Shown here: in pieces, positions 35,551 to 45,077 of the stretch | Layout of the letters: the number at the start of each line of letters is the position of its first letter | Position numbering within the stretch: the first letter of the stretch is position 1 | Assembly: GCA_963706385.1 (NCBI GenBank) | Contig: OY970153.1 | Span: 1,798,001 to 1,862,000 of the forward strand | Length of the DNA stretch: 64,000 bases | Source of the DNA: Poindextera sp963706385 | GTDB taxonomy: Bacteria > Pseudomonadota > Alphaproteobacteria > Caulobacterales > Caulobacteraceae | Direction: 5' to 3' | Program-made: the position numbers and the translations under genes | Notes under the pieces: model-generated | The model's input: the letters and a program-made list of their open reading frames with translations, nothing else | Database searches by the model: none | Told to the model about the DNA's origin: nothing

Positions 35551-36168
35551 TTACTGAATGTCGAACCCGCCGCCGCCGGCCGGCGCCGCGGAGGGCTCGT
35601 CGAATTTCTTGTGGGTGACGCCCTTGTGGCAATCGAGGCAGTTTTCGTCGGTCTTCATCGCATCGACGTGCTGGGCGCGGACGCTAGGCCGCTGGTCGTC
35701 CAGGACCATGTTCGAGTATTTGTGACAGGCCTTGCATTCGCGCGCGTTGGTCGCCGCGAAGCTGGCCCACACCTTCTTCGCGAGGGCGAGCCGGTGAGGC
35801 GTGAAGTTCTTCGTCTGAGATTCACCGCCCACGAAGTGGTTCCACAGCTCAAAGGTCGCCATGAACTTGTGTCCGAAGGTCAGCGGCCAGCTGTGCTGAG
35901 GGACGTGGCATTGAGAACAGACGACCACGACGCCTTGTTCGTTCTTGAAATGTTTGCTGTGCGTGTACTCCTGATAGACCGTGTCCTCCATCTCGTGACA
36001 CGTGTGCGCACAGAAGTTGAGCGAGTTGGTGTAATCGACGACCGAGCCGTAAGCGCCCGCCATGCCAAGCCCAACGGCCACCGAAACGCCGACGATGACG
36101 ATCACCTTGAGCCTGCTTCGGACAAAGTCCCGCACAGCCCGAAAGACGGTTCCTACCGACACGGCCAC
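35551..36168 (-). CDS. NapC/NirT-family tetrahaem quinol dehydrogenase (CymA-like)
   Basis: 205 residues: one N-terminal membrane anchor (~21-43, LKVIVIVGVSVAVGLGMAGAYG) and four haem sites. The first is a CX3CH variant, CAHTCHEM (53-60), with the Met typical of the quinol-site haem. The others are CSQCH (84), CKACH (145) and CLDCH (177). NapC/NirT proteins oxidise menaquinol or ubiquinol and feed periplasmic cytochromes; CymA does this for the Mtr pathway. The annotated GTG start is immediately followed by another GTG six bases on that is better spaced from the GAGGGG ribosome site. It is the first gene of the electron-transfer operon. Confidence 0.92.
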   Translation of the reverse strand: MAVSVGTVFRAVRDFVRSRLKVIVIVGVSVAVGLGMAGAYGSVVDYTNSLNFCAHTCHEMEDTVYQEYTHSKHFKNEQGVVVVCSQCHVPQHSWPLTFGHKFMATFELWNHFVGGESQTKNFTPHRLALAKKVWASFAATNARECKACHKYSNMVLDDQRPSVRAQHVDAMKTDENCLDCHKGVTHKKFDEPSAAPAGGGGFDIQ

Positions 36169-36356
36169 CCCTCACTCATAAAGAGTCCATTCGCGATCGG
36201 GGACCTGAGAGCGTGTCCACGACCGAGAAAGCGATTCTGACAGGCGAAGGCCGCGGGGGGTAGGTCCAGAAAGGGCAAACTTGATGGCGCCATGCCCCGC
36301 GCGCCCAAGCGTACAAACGAAATGCGTTCGTCGGACCGACTGGAGCGCATCGCAAA

Positions 36357-37820
36357 TCACTCCCCCAGGGCGCTGGCGAGACGCGCGACGCCCTGTCGCA
36401 GTTGGCCCGGAGTCAAGGCCGCATAGCCCAGCAGCAGGGCTCTGTCGTGATAGCGGCCAGCGCCCGCGAGCGGAGGATCCGGGCAGGTCAGGGGCTCCAG
36501 GTTCACGCCATGGGCGCGCGCCGCGTCGCACACCGCCTGGGCCGAGGGGAATCGGTCCGGCAGCAGCCATGTCAGTTGCGTGCCGATTTCGGCGCCGACG
36601 AGGCGCGCATCCTGGAATTGAGTTCTGGAGGGCCGCGATCAGGCTGTCGCGCCGCTCCAGGTAGACCTTGCGCACCCGGCGCAGGTGATGCTGGTAGCCC
36701 CCGCTGGCGATCAGATTCGCCACGACCATTTGCTCCAGCCATGACCCGCCATCTTGCGCCATGGATTTGATCGTCAGGACCGCGTCAACGAATTCGGGCG
36801 GAGCCACGAGATAGGCCAGACCGAGTCCGGCGCCGAGAGTCTTGGCGAACGAGCCGGCGTAGAAGACCAGGCCGTAGGAATCGAGCGCCGCGAGCGGCTG
36901 GGGGGTGGTTCCATGGTAACGGAACTCGCTGTCGCAGTCGTCCTCGATCAGATAGGCGCCGGCCTCGCGCGCCCAGCCGATCAATTCCCCGCGCCGCTTC
37001 TGCGACAGCGTGCCGCCAAGCGGGTTCTGGCGCGCCGGGGTGACATAGGCCAGGGACACCGGCCCCTGAGGCAACCGGTCGGTCTCCAAACCATGCTCGT
37101 CGACCGGAACGTGCAGCAGTTCGGCGTCGCGGGCCTTGAAGAAGTCGATGATGTCCGAGTCGCCCGGCGACTCGACGACGACGCGGTCGCCGCGGCGCAG
37201 AAACACATGCGCGACCAGGCTGCACGCCTGGCGCCGCCCGGCGACGATGATCACCTGCTCGGGCGAGGCGATGATGCCGCGCGTCGCCGCCAAATGGTCG
37301 ACGATGGCCCGGCGCAGCGTCAGGGAGCCGGCGGCCGGCTGGGGCGCCCAAGCCCCCCGGGCTCCCGCTCGAAGGCGTCTCGAATGCCCTGCAGCCAAAC
37401 TTTTTCCGGCAGCAGATGGCTGGTGTCGGACCGCGACGGGCTGAAATCGATGACACCGTCGGAAATCTGGTCGCGCGTCGCCAAGGCGGCGGCGAATGTG
37501 CAGGGATGCAGGGCGGCTTGGCGGGCGACTGGCGAAGCCGAGCCGCACGCCGATTTCGGCTTGGGCTGCTCCGGAGGCGTGGCGCTGACGAACGTGCCGA
37601 CGGCCGGCAGAGTCTCCAGATAGCCTTCGCTGATCAGCCGCTCGTAGGCGAGCAGGACCGTCGTACGCGACACCCCGGCTTGTTCCGCCAGAAATCTCGT
37701 GGCGACGACGCGCGTGTTCGGTTTCAATCTTCCGGTCAGGATGAGCTGCCGCAATTGTTCAAACAACTGATCCTGCAATGAGATCGAAATGTCCCGATCG
37801 AGATGGATAGCCAAGTTCAT
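36357..37820 (-). pseudogene. MocR/PdxR-type GntR-aminotransferase regulator, broken by two frameshifts
   Basis: The first frame from the ATG at 37820 encodes a GntR-type winged helix (ISISLQDQLFEQLRQLILTGRL, RFLAEQAGVSRTTVLLAYERL) and the linker. Near 37345-37360 the coding sense moves to another frame: APQPAAGSLTLRRAIVDHL through EQVIIVAGRRQACSLV, YVTPARQNPLGG, EDDCDSEFRYHG and YAGSFAKTLGAGLGLAY with the PLP Lys. Near 36625-36640 it shifts again, to QDARLVGAEIGTQLTWLLPDRF and a natural end at 36357. All parts of a MocR protein are present in order, so two single-base indels (or base-calling errors) explain it. MocR proteins regulate PLP, amino-acid or rhizopine-type pathways; no target is evident. 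Confidence 0.82.
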
Positions 37821-38160
37821 GCCGCGTTTCTCTACTCCGCGCCCGTTCGGGTCCGGTCGATTTGACGAGTCGCTGGCAAAGCGTCCCCTCCGCCCGTGAT
37901 ATCGGACGGCCTCGGTCGCGGCCACCCAAACCCGGCGGGATTGGCGCGCTTCCGTTTCTCAATTTCAACGTTCTCCAGGGTCCAGGCATTGACATGCCTC
38001 AAGCGAAAGGCGGCGAGAGCCGGCCTGGCGTAGCCCCATCGACCGGGGGCGACGGTCGACAAATTTCAACGCCTTGGTGTCAATGCGGTATCGGGACGCT
38101 GCCGGCTCCCCCATCGCAACCAGCAGGGTCAGCCCAACTACCTGTAAATCTTTATGAAAA
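37821..38160. other. Gene-free stretch upstream of the mocR-like pseudogene
   Basis: 340 bases between the regulator and the tRNA gene. I see no coding frame with family features. One possible operator is AGGCA-TTGACA-TGCCT (37984-37999), a 5-bp palindrome around a -35-like hexamer, upstream of the regulator. Nothing else stands out. Confidence 0.4.
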
Positions 38161-38235
<75 letters not shown>

Positions 38236-38300
38236 CCATTGCGGCAGGAGGGCGGGTATATAGCCGGCGCGCGGCGCCCGCAAGCCGCGGTCCCGGGGTT

Positions 38301-38675
38301 TCAGGCCGCGACCATCCGCTCGACCTCGGCGACGATCTCGCGCAGGTGAACCGGCTTGGACAGCACCTTGGCGCCCGGCGGCGCCCGGTCGCCGGCCGAA
38401 AGGGCGACGGCGGCGAAACCGGTGATGAACATGATGCGCAGGTGGGGCTGGCGCGCGGCGGCCTGACGGGCGAGCTCGATCCCGTCGATCCCCGGCATGA
38501 CGATGTCGGTCAGCAGCACATGGAAATGCTGGTCCAACGCCTCGACGGCGGTCTCGCCGTCCGGACAGGCGACCACCTCGTAGCCCGCGCGTTCCAGCGC
38601 CCGGGCCAGGAAGCCGCGCAGCGAGTCGTCGTCTTCGGCGAGCAGGATGCGAACGGTGTCGTCGGTCTTGGCCAT
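38301..38675 (-). CDS. cpdR: CpdR-type single-domain response regulator
   Basis: A receiver domain without output module, about 124 residues. Acidic pocket AEDDD near residue 13, phosphoacceptor Asp in LLTDIVMPGIDGIELARQ (~60), the conserved Thr in MFITGFAAVAL, and the Lys in KVLSKPVHLREIV. The FITGFAAVAL run and its C-terminal VERMVAA are characteristic of CpdR, which when unphosphorylated primes the ClpXP protease at the pole for degradation of CtrA and other cell-cycle substrates. The start is uncertain between 38675 and an ATG nine bases upstream. It is divergent from the formylglutamate amidohydrolase gene, an arrangement I recall for cpdR in other alphaproteobacteria. Confidence 0.82.
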   Translation of the reverse strand: MAKTDDTVRILLAEDDDSLRGFLARALERAGYEVVACPDGETAVEALDQHFHVLLTDIVMPGIDGIELARQAAARQPHLRIMFITGFAAVALSAGDRAPPGAKVLSKPVHLREIVAEVERMVAA

Positions 38676-38797
38676 GGTGCTCATTCGTGCGGCGGCGAAA
38701 GACTGGAGCTTAGGCGGCGATGTGTAAACCTCGGATAAAGCCGGCCCGTCCGCGCGCACGTTGACCGACCGGGACCGCCCCGCCAATAGTGTGAGCG

Positions 38798-39703
38798 ATG
38801 AACGCCGGATTCGCTCCGCCGGCGGCCGAGCCGGCGCTGGCCGAGCCGCCCTTTCTGCTGCATAGGCCCGCGGGCGCCCTGGCCTCGCCGCTGGTGTTCG
38901 CCTCGCCGCATTCCGGCCGGCTCTATCCGCCCGACATGATGGCCGCCTCGGCGCTGGACGCCGCCGCCATCCGCCGCTCGGAGGACGCCTTCGTCGACGT
39001 GCTGATCTCGGGCGCGCCGGAGCACGGCGCGGCGGTGATCGCCGCCGGCTACGCGCGCGCCTATGTGGATGTGAACCGCGAGCCCTACGAGTTGGACCCC
39101 GCGATGTTCGAGGACGAACTGCCGGATTTCGCCCGCGGCCGCTCGGCCCGGGTCGCGGCGGGCCTCGGTTCGATCGCCCGCATCGTCGCCGAGGGCCAGG
39201 AGATCTACGCCCGCAAGCTGACCTTCGAGGAGGCCCGCCGCCGGATCGAGGCGGTGCATCAGCCCTATCACGCGGCGCTGGAGGCGCTGATCGCCGAGGC
39301 CCGCGGCCAGTTCGGCCTGGCCGTGCTGATCGACTGGCACTCGATGCCCTCGGCCGCCGCCCGCACGCTGGCCCAGAGCGGCGATCCGCGCCCGGCGGGC
39401 GCCTGCGATCTGGTGCTGGGCGACCGGTTCGGCACGGCCTGCGACGGGGTGATCACCGAGACGGTCGAGCATGAGCTGGAGACGATGGGCTATCGGGTGA
39501 CCCGCAACGCCCCTTACGCCGGCGGTTTCACCACCGAGACCTACGGCCGCCCGGCGCGGGGCCGCCACGCCCTGCAGATCGAGATCAACCGCGCGCTCTA
39601 TCTGGACGAGGCCAGCGTCAAGCCGCACATCGGCTTCGAGCGGCTGAAGGCCGACCTGGAGCGGGTGTTCGCGGCCCTGGCGCGCTGCTGCGCCGCTTCC
39701 TGA
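38798..39703 (+). CDS. N-formylglutamate amidohydrolase family protein
   Basis: 301 residues. The family landmarks are VFASPHSGRLYP (metal-binding His), RSEDAFVDVLISGAPEHGA, RAYVDVNREPYELDP, IDWHSMPS (second His) and GGFTTETYGRPARGRHALQIEINRALYLDE (late catalytic block). These zinc enzymes release formate from N-formyl-glutamate, the last step of one histidine-degradation route, but many stand-alone members have unknown substrates. No hut genes are nearby; the neighbour is the divergent cpdR. There is no signal peptide, so it is cytoplasmic. The start is the first ATG, about 120 bp from the cpdR start. Confidence 0.87.
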   Translation: MNAGFAPPAAEPALAEPPFLLHRPAGALASPLVFASPHSGRLYPPDMMAASALDAAAIRRSEDAFVDVLISGAPEHGAAVIAAGYARAYVDVNREPYELDPAMFEDELPDFARGRSARVAAGLGSIARIVAEGQEIYARKLTFEEARRRIEAVHQPYHAALEALIAEARGQFGLAVLIDWHSMPSAAARTLAQSGDPRPAGACDLVLGDRFGTACDGVITETVEHELETMGYRVTRNAPYAGGFTTETYGRPARGRHALQIEINRALYLDEASVKPHIGFERLKADLERVFAALARCCAAS

Positions 39704-39736
39704 CACAGCGCGCAAGCCCTTCGGCCGGACCGCCTT

Positions 39737-41197
39737 TCAGCGAGGCTGTCGCGGGATTTCGCGCGCAGCCCAAGTCTCCAGGATCCGCTGCTTCAATACG
39801 AAACGCTGCATTTTGCCGCGATCGTTGCGAGGAAGGACATCGACCTGGTGAAAGTGGACCTTTGGGAAGTCCTTCAGCGCGGTCGCTGCCAGAGCCCTGA
39901 GGGTTTCAACGTCTGGCCTCTGGCCTCTTTCGAAGACGACGTGGAGTTCATCCGTCGGCTCGGAACCGGGCGTCGAGAAGACCCCCACGGTTCCCACCGA
40001 GAGCTGCCGCTGGATCGGCGCCTCGATCATCTCGGCGGCCAGTTTGACACCGCCCACCACAACCACGTCGCTGAAACGGCCTTGGACGGTGAGGCGTCCT
40101 TGGCCGTCGAATAGGCCGATGTCGCCGGAATAGAACCAGCCGTCGCGGAACCACGCCCGCGTCGCCTCTTCGTCCTCGTAGTAACTTGCCGCATTCGGCA
40201 AAGCGTCGACCCGGATCAGCCCAACCTGCTCGGGCGGTAATGGCGATCCGTCTTCGCCGACCACTTGCACCACTCGTCCAGGAACGGGCTGATGGGTGGC
40301 CACGTCCTTTGGATCGCCGATCGGCGTCATGCACCACACTCCGGCCTCGGTGGAAGCGAAGATGTGCAGGAGGTTCGGAGTCAACCTTCGGATCGTCTCG
40401 GCGGCGAGGGCCTCGGACATGCGGCCGCCGCCGACGAAAAAGCGGGGCGCCCCCTCCCACGGTCCTTGCGCCGCGTTCGCCAGCAATTCGGCGACCATCG
40501 CGGGACTGGCGATGGCGTGAGTGAAGGCCGGCGGCGGACCGTTACTCGTGTTGGGTCGGCGGAGAATGACACGGCCACCCAGCGCCCACACCGCGAGGGG
40601 CACAATGTGTCCGATCGACGTCCATAGGCCCCAGTTGAACACGTTGAACACCGTGTTCCGATCGATCCGAAATGCGCTGGCGCGTTGGTTCAGGTGGCCG
40701 GGCTCGCTGACGGAATCGATCAGCACTTTCTTGATCTTTCCGGTGGTGCCCGAGGTGAGGACGAGGTGTCCGCCGGACGGAATGTCTCCAGGTCCGGGCG
40801 AAGGCTCATCGTCAGCGGCGCCATCGAGCGCATCGCGCGAAACGCGGATCACACGCAACGCGCCGCCGTCGGGCAGGCCCCCAAGCGCTTCCGACTCGCC
40901 GACGACAATCGCGGCGATCTGGCGCAGGCCTAGCAACCCAACCTCGGACGGATAGCGGATCGCGACGGTGGTGAGGCCCAGACGTCTCAGCGCAAGGGCG
41001 ACCAGCCATCCGTCGAGAAGGTTGAAGCCGCATACCACGGCGATGCCGCCGGGCCGCAGGGCGTAGCCCGCGAGGCGTCGGCGAACGACCTCGATGCGGC
41101 GCGCGAACGCCCCATAGGTGATCGGCGTGTCATCGTGGACGATGGCGACGTTGTCCGGGTTTCTGATCGCCTGGTCAAAGAGGCCGCCGCTCATCAT
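39737..41197 (-). CDS. Stand-alone AMP-binding (adenylate-forming) enzyme
   Basis: 486 residues from the first of two adjacent ATGs (41197/41194) behind GGTGGGG; a 60-residue in-frame upstream extension looks non-coding. Motifs: P-loop VLTSGTTGKIKKVLID, HIFASTEAGVWCM (A5-like), WFYSGDIGLFDGQGRLTVQGRFSDVVVVGGVKL (A7-A8) and the Lys region RNDRGKMQRF (A10). It has no carrier-protein or condensation domain. The enzyme should adenylate a carboxylic acid, then transfer it to CoA or a carrier encoded elsewhere. The sequence resembles benzoate-CoA-ligase or NRPS A-domain-like enzymes, but the substrate cannot be read. Neighbours give no pathway clue. Confidence 0.82.
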   Translation of the reverse strand: MMSGGLFDQAIRNPDNVAIVHDDTPITYGAFARRIEVVRRRLAGYALRPGGIAVVCGFNLLDGWLVALALRRLGLTTVAIRYPSEVGLLGLRQIAAIVVGESEALGGLPDGGALRVIRVSRDALDGAADDEPSPGPGDIPSGGHLVLTSGTTGKIKKVLIDSVSEPGHLNQRASAFRIDRNTVFNVFNWGLWTSIGHIVPLAVWALGGRVILRRPNTSNGPPPAFTHAIASPAMVAELLANAAQGPWEGAPRFFVGGGRMSEALAAETIRRLTPNLLHIFASTEAGVWCMTPIGDPKDVATHQPVPGRVVQVVGEDGSPLPPEQVGLIRVDALPNAASYYEDEEATRAWFRDGWFYSGDIGLFDGQGRLTVQGRFSDVVVVGGVKLAAEMIEAPIQRQLSVGTVGVFSTPGSEPTDELHVVFERGQRPDVETLRALAATALKDFPKVHFHQVDVLPRNDRGKMQRFVLKQRILETWAAREIPRQPR

Positions 41198-41429
41198 GCC
41201 CCCCACCGTATCGGCATGACGGACATGCGGATGCGGCCCTACCCCTGGTCGCCGCCAATACCCTAACGGGGCGACACGGAACGAGCAAGGGAAGGGAGTT
41301 TTAGGCCGTCGGCGCCGCCCGGCGACAATGTCCGCCTCCACCCTTCTCAGACACTCGGAGCGTCCGCTCTTGGGCAAGGGCGCGGCGCGCTTCTACGAGC
41401 CGGAAGGCGGCCCCGGCGCGGGGGCCATT

Positions 41430-41515
41430 AAAAAAAACGGCCGCACCCGAAGGCGCGGCCAGTTCATAGGGAGGAAACGCCCAGGAAGGGCAGAAGCGTC
41501 AGGGACGCCTCACCC
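41430..41515 (-). ncRNA. Probable mmgR/suhB-family small RNA
   Basis: On the minus strand an 86-nt transcript is suggested. Hairpin one pairs GCGTC/GACGC and hairpin two pairs GCCC/GGGC. A single-stranded pyrimidine stretch follows, TTTCCTCCCTATGAACT, then a terminator hairpin GGCCGC...GCGGCC closed by a TTCG tetraloop and followed by eight T. A CCUCCC anti-Shine-Dalgarno segment before 'AUGAACUxGGCCGC' and a UUCG terminator is the layout I recall for the alphaproteobacterial mmgR (suhB, Rfam) trans-acting RNAs, in which MmgR of Sinorhizobium limits PHB storage. A good promoter precedes it. The rest of the 583-bp gap (41198-41780) has no gene. Confidence 0.68.
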
Positions 41516-41519
41516 CTTG

Positions 41520-41548
41520 TTTATACGGTGCGGCGCACAATGCCGCAA
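41520..41548 (-). promoter_or_regulatory. Sigma70-type promoter of the small RNA
   Basis: Minus strand: TTGCGG, exactly 17 bp, then TATAAA, placing the start point about 41513-41516. That matches the 5' end of the folded small RNA. Confidence 0.65.
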
Positions 41549-41780
41549 GCGGGAATCGCGACGCGGCGGCGAATCTCGGGGAAAAACGCTTAGATTCATT
41601 GCATATGAAGGCAATTTTGCTATAAGCGCGTAACGCTTTCCATGTTGCATCGCACAATTTTTCGGCCAAGCAAAACCCGGCGCGACGGCGTTTGACCCAA
41701 ACCCGGCCTAGCCTCGGCGAGCTGGCTTTCCGGCCCCGGCTCGCGTACAAGCGCCCGCCCCTCGCCCCGCAAGGTTCATC

Positions 41781-43618
41781 GTGTCCATACCGCTCCGCAA
41801 CATCGCGATCATCGCCCACGTCGACCATGGCAAGACCACCCTGGTCGACCAGCTGCTCGCCCAGTCCGGCGCTTTCCGCGCCAATGAGGCGACGATCGAG
41901 CGGGCGATGGACTCCAACGACCAGGAGCGCGAGCGCGGCATCACCATCCTGGCCAAGTGCACCTCGGTGCTGTGGCATGGCGAGGCGGGCGAGACCCGGA
42001 TCAACATCATCGACACGCCTGGCCACGCCGACTTCGGCGGCGAGGTCGAGCGGATCCTGGGCATGGTCGACGGCTGCGTCCTGCTGGTCGACGCCGAGGA
42101 AGGGGTGATGCCCCAGACCAAGTTCGTGCTCGGCAAGGCGCTGAAGATGGGCCTGAGGCCGATCGTGGTGCTGAACAAGGTCGACCGGCCGCACGCCGAT
42201 CCCGACCGGGTGCTGAACGACGCCTTCGACCTGTTCGCGGCCCTGGGCGCCAGCGACGAGCAGCTCGACTTCCCCCACCTCTACGCCTCCGGCAAACAGG
42301 GCTGGGCGGTGACGAACTCGACGACGCCCATGAAAACCTCGACCCGCTCTATGAAATGATCGTGCGCCATACGCCCGAGCCCAAGGCCACGGCGCGGGCC
42401 GGCGAGCCGGCGGCGGTCCTGGCGGTGCTGATCGAGAGCGATCCGTTCCTGGGCCGGCTGTTGACCGGACGGGTCGACGCCGGAACCCTGACGCCCGGCA
42501 TGACGGTCCATGCCCTGGCGCGCGACGGGCGCGAGATCGAACGTGGCCGGATCACCAAGCTGCTCGCCTTCCGCGGCCTGAAGCGCCAGCCGATCGACAA
42601 GGCCGAGGCCGGCGACATCGTCGCGGTGGCGGGCCTGTCCAAGGCGACGGTGGCCGACACCATCTGCGCGCCCGAGGTCACCGCGGCCCTGCCGGCCCAG
42701 CCGATCGACCCGCCGACCATCTCGATGACCGTCTCGGTCAACAACAGCCCGCTCGCCGGCCGCGACGGCGACAAGGTGCAGAGCCGGGTGATCCGCGAAC
42801 GGCTGCTGCGCGAGGCCGAATCCAACGTCGCCATCAAGGTCAGCGAGACCGATGACAAGGACGCCTTCGAGGTGGCCGGGCGGGGCGAACTTCAGCTCGG
42901 CGTGCTGATCGAGAACATGCGCCGCGAGGGCTTCGAGGTCTCGATCAGCCGCCCGCGGGTGGTCTACCAGACCGGCGAGCACGGCGAGCGGCTGGAGCCG
43001 ATCGAGGAGGTGGTCATCGACGTCGACGACGACTACTCGGGCGTGGTCATCGAGAAGCTGTCGGCGCGCAAGGCCGAACTGAAGGACATGGGCCCCTCGG
43101 GCGCGGGCAAGACCCGGGTGACCATGATCGCGCCCTCGCGCAGCCTGATCGGCTATCAGGGCGAGTTCCTGACCGACACCCGCGGCTCGGGCGTCTTGAA
43201 CCGCATCTTCTCGCACTACGAGCCCTACAAGGGCGCGATCGAGGGGCGGCGCAACGGGGTGCTGGTTTCCACCGGCGACGGCGAGACCGTGGCCTACGCC
43301 CTGTGGAACCTGGAAGATCGCGGCATCATGTTCGTCGGCTCCGGCGAGAAGACCTACCAGGGCATGATCATCGGCGAGAACGCCAAGCCCGACGACCTGG
43401 ACGTCAACCCGTTGAAGGGCAAGCAACTGACCAATGTGCGCGCCTCGGGCAAGGACGAGGCCGTGCGCCTGACCCCGCCCCGGCGGATGACGCTGGAACA
43501 GGCCATCGCCTACATCGCCGACGACGAACTGGTCGAGGTGACGCCGAAGGCCATCCGCCTGCGCAAGGCGGTGCTGAATCCCAGCTTCCGCAAGAAGCGG
43601 ATGCGCGAGGACGCGTAA
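41781..43618 (+). pseudogene. typA: GTP-binding protein TypA/BipA, frameshifted by one missing base
   Basis: The first frame (GTG at 41781) carries the translational GTPase domain: AHVDHGKTTL, RERGITI, DTPGHADFGGEVERIL and NKVDRP. At about 42314 the frame breaks: GTGACGAACTCGAC lacks a G, and restoring it gives WAVTELDDAHENLDPLYEMIVRH. The rest of the protein then runs uninterrupted in the new frame to 43618 (domain II VLIESDPFLGRLLTGRV, RGELQLGVLIENMRREGFE, RIFSHYEPYKG, C-terminal KRMREDA). TypA/BipA is a ribosome-associated GTPase needed mainly under stress or in the cold. Everything else is perfectly conserved, so a sequencing error or a very recent mutation is likely. Confidence 0.9.
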
Positions 43619-43636
43619 GGGGCGCCTTATTTATTT

Positions 43637-43735
43637 CCGCTCGTCCCCGCGAAGGCGGGGATCCAGGTTTTTTCCTGAAGGGCGCGGCGCTCGACGATAA
43701 AAAGCCTGGGTCCCCGCCTTCGCGGGGATGAGCGG
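43637..43735. repeat. Inverted REP-like pair between typA and the aminotransferase
   Basis: CCGCTCGTCCCCGCGAAGGC with GGGGATCCAGG at the left, complemented on the right by CCTGGGTCCCCGCC and GCGGGGATGAGCGG, with about 37 bp between the arms. It is related to the pair at 20981-21097 and may form a large hairpin in the typA transcript. Confidence 0.85.
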
Positions 43736-43773
43736 GTGTTTTTGTCCCGCTGTCGGGTTGCTAAGAAACCGCC

Positions 43774-44940
43774 ATGCCCAACCCGATCTTCGCCAGCCTG
43801 CCGACGACCATCTTCGAGGTGATGTCGACCCTGTCGCGCGAGCTGGGCGCGATCAACCTCGGCCAGGGGTTCCCCGACGAGCCCGGCCCGCTGGCGATCC
43901 GCGAGGCCGCCGCGCGCGCCTGCATCGACGGGCCCAACCAGTATCCCTCGATGCTGGGCCTGCCCGAGCTGCGCCAGGCCGTGGCGGCGCACTACAACGC
44001 CCGCCAGGGGCTGGACCTGGACTGGGAGCGCGAGGTCACGGTCACCTCCGGCGCCACCGAGGCGCTGGCGGCCGCCTTCCTCGGCCTGATCGAGCCGGGC
44101 GACGAGGTGGTGGTGATCCAGCCGGTCTATGACGCCTATCTGCCGATGATCCGGCGGGCGGGCGGCACACCGCGCCTGATCAGCCTGGCCCCGCCGCACT
44201 GGCGGCTGACCCGCGAGGCGCTGGAGGCGGTCTTCTCCGAACGCACCCGGCTGGTGGCGCTGAACAATCCGCTCAACCCCGCCGCGGTGGCGTTTCCCGA
44301 TGAGGACCTCGCTCTCCTGGCCGAGTTCTGCGTGCGCTACGATGCGATCGCGGTCTGCGACGAGGTCTGGGAGCAGGTGGTGTTCGCCCCGCACCGGCAC
44401 CGCCCGCTGATCGGCTTTCCGGGCATGCGCGAGCGGTGCGTCAAGATCGGCTCGGCCGGCAAGATGTTCGCGCTGACGGGCTGGAAGATCGGCTTTTTGT
44501 GCGCCGCCCCGGCCCTGACCCAGGTGCTGGCCAAGACCCACCAGTTCCTCACCTTCACCACCCCGCCCAACCTGCAGGCGGCGATCGCCTGGGGCCTGGC
44601 CAACAGCGACGACTGGTTCGCGGCGATGCCGCTGGATCTGGCCCGCTCCCGCGACCGGCTGTCCGAGGGTCTGAGGCGCGAGGGCTTTTCCGTACTGGAG
44701 AGCCAGGGCACCTATTTCCTCAACATCGACTTGGCCGCCTCGGGGATCGATGAGGACGACCGCGGCTTCTGCATGCGCGCGATCCGCGAGCACGGCGTGG
44801 CTTCGATCCCGGTCTCGAGCTTCTACGAGACCGCCCCGGTCACCACCATCGTGCGGCTGTGCTTCGCCAAGGCCGATGCGACGCTGGACGAGGGCGTGCG
44901 CCGACTGGCGGCCGCGCGGGCGGCGCGCGTCAGAGCCTGA
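43774..44940 (+). CDS. Class I/II PLP-dependent aminotransferase
   Basis: 388 residues. The N-terminus INLGQGFPDEPGP, NQYPSMLGLPELRQAVAAHY, VTSGATEALAAAF, VALNNPLNPAAVAF, AVCDEVWEQVVF and GSAGKMFALTGWKIGFLCA (PLP Lys at 230) follow the kynurenine/methionine aminotransferase-like branch of fold-type I enzymes. The late RLCFAKADATLDEG holds the substrate-carboxylate Arg. Products in this branch are keto acids of aromatic or sulfur amino acids. The usual NNPxNP loop is NNPLNPAA, slightly unusual in lacking the Thr/Ser after NP. It stands alone, followed by a palindromic repeat. Confidence 0.88.
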   Translation: MPNPIFASLPTTIFEVMSTLSRELGAINLGQGFPDEPGPLAIREAAARACIDGPNQYPSMLGLPELRQAVAAHYNARQGLDLDWEREVTVTSGATEALAAAFLGLIEPGDEVVVIQPVYDAYLPMIRRAGGTPRLISLAPPHWRLTREALEAVFSERTRLVALNNPLNPAAVAFPDEDLALLAEFCVRYDAIAVCDEVWEQVVFAPHRHRPLIGFPGMRERCVKIGSAGKMFALTGWKIGFLCAAPALTQVLAKTHQFLTFTTPPNLQAAIAWGLANSDDWFAAMPLDLARSRDRLSEGLRREGFSVLESQGTYFLNIDLAASGIDEDDRGFCMRAIREHGVASIPVSSFYETAPVTTIVRLCFAKADATLDEGVRRLAAARAARVRA

Positions 44941-44958
44941 GTTCCGTCCCCGGCGCCG

Positions 44959-45074
44959 CTAGAGCGCGTTCCGCAAAAGTGGACCCGGTTTTGCGATCAG
45001 AACGCGCTCAAGCTTTTGAATTTAGAGCACGATTCAACGATCAGGCGATTCCGCCTGATCGCATCGTGCTCTAA
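44959..45074. repeat. Intact palindromic intergenic repeat (copy D)
   Basis: The 116-bp unit begins CTAGAGCGCGTTCCGC and ends ATCGTGCTCTA. It has the same two stems as the other copies; compared with copies B and C, GGATCC is GGACCC. It lies between convergent genes, where it could serve as a two-way transcript end. Confidence 0.9.
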
Positions 45075-45077
45075 GGC

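Noticed and set aside
37984..37999. A second FNR/FixK-like box (TTGAC-ATGC-CTCAA) upstream of the mocR-like pseudogene
   Set aside because: The right half departs from ATCAA and the site is better read as an AGGCA/TGCCT palindrome; too weak to call.
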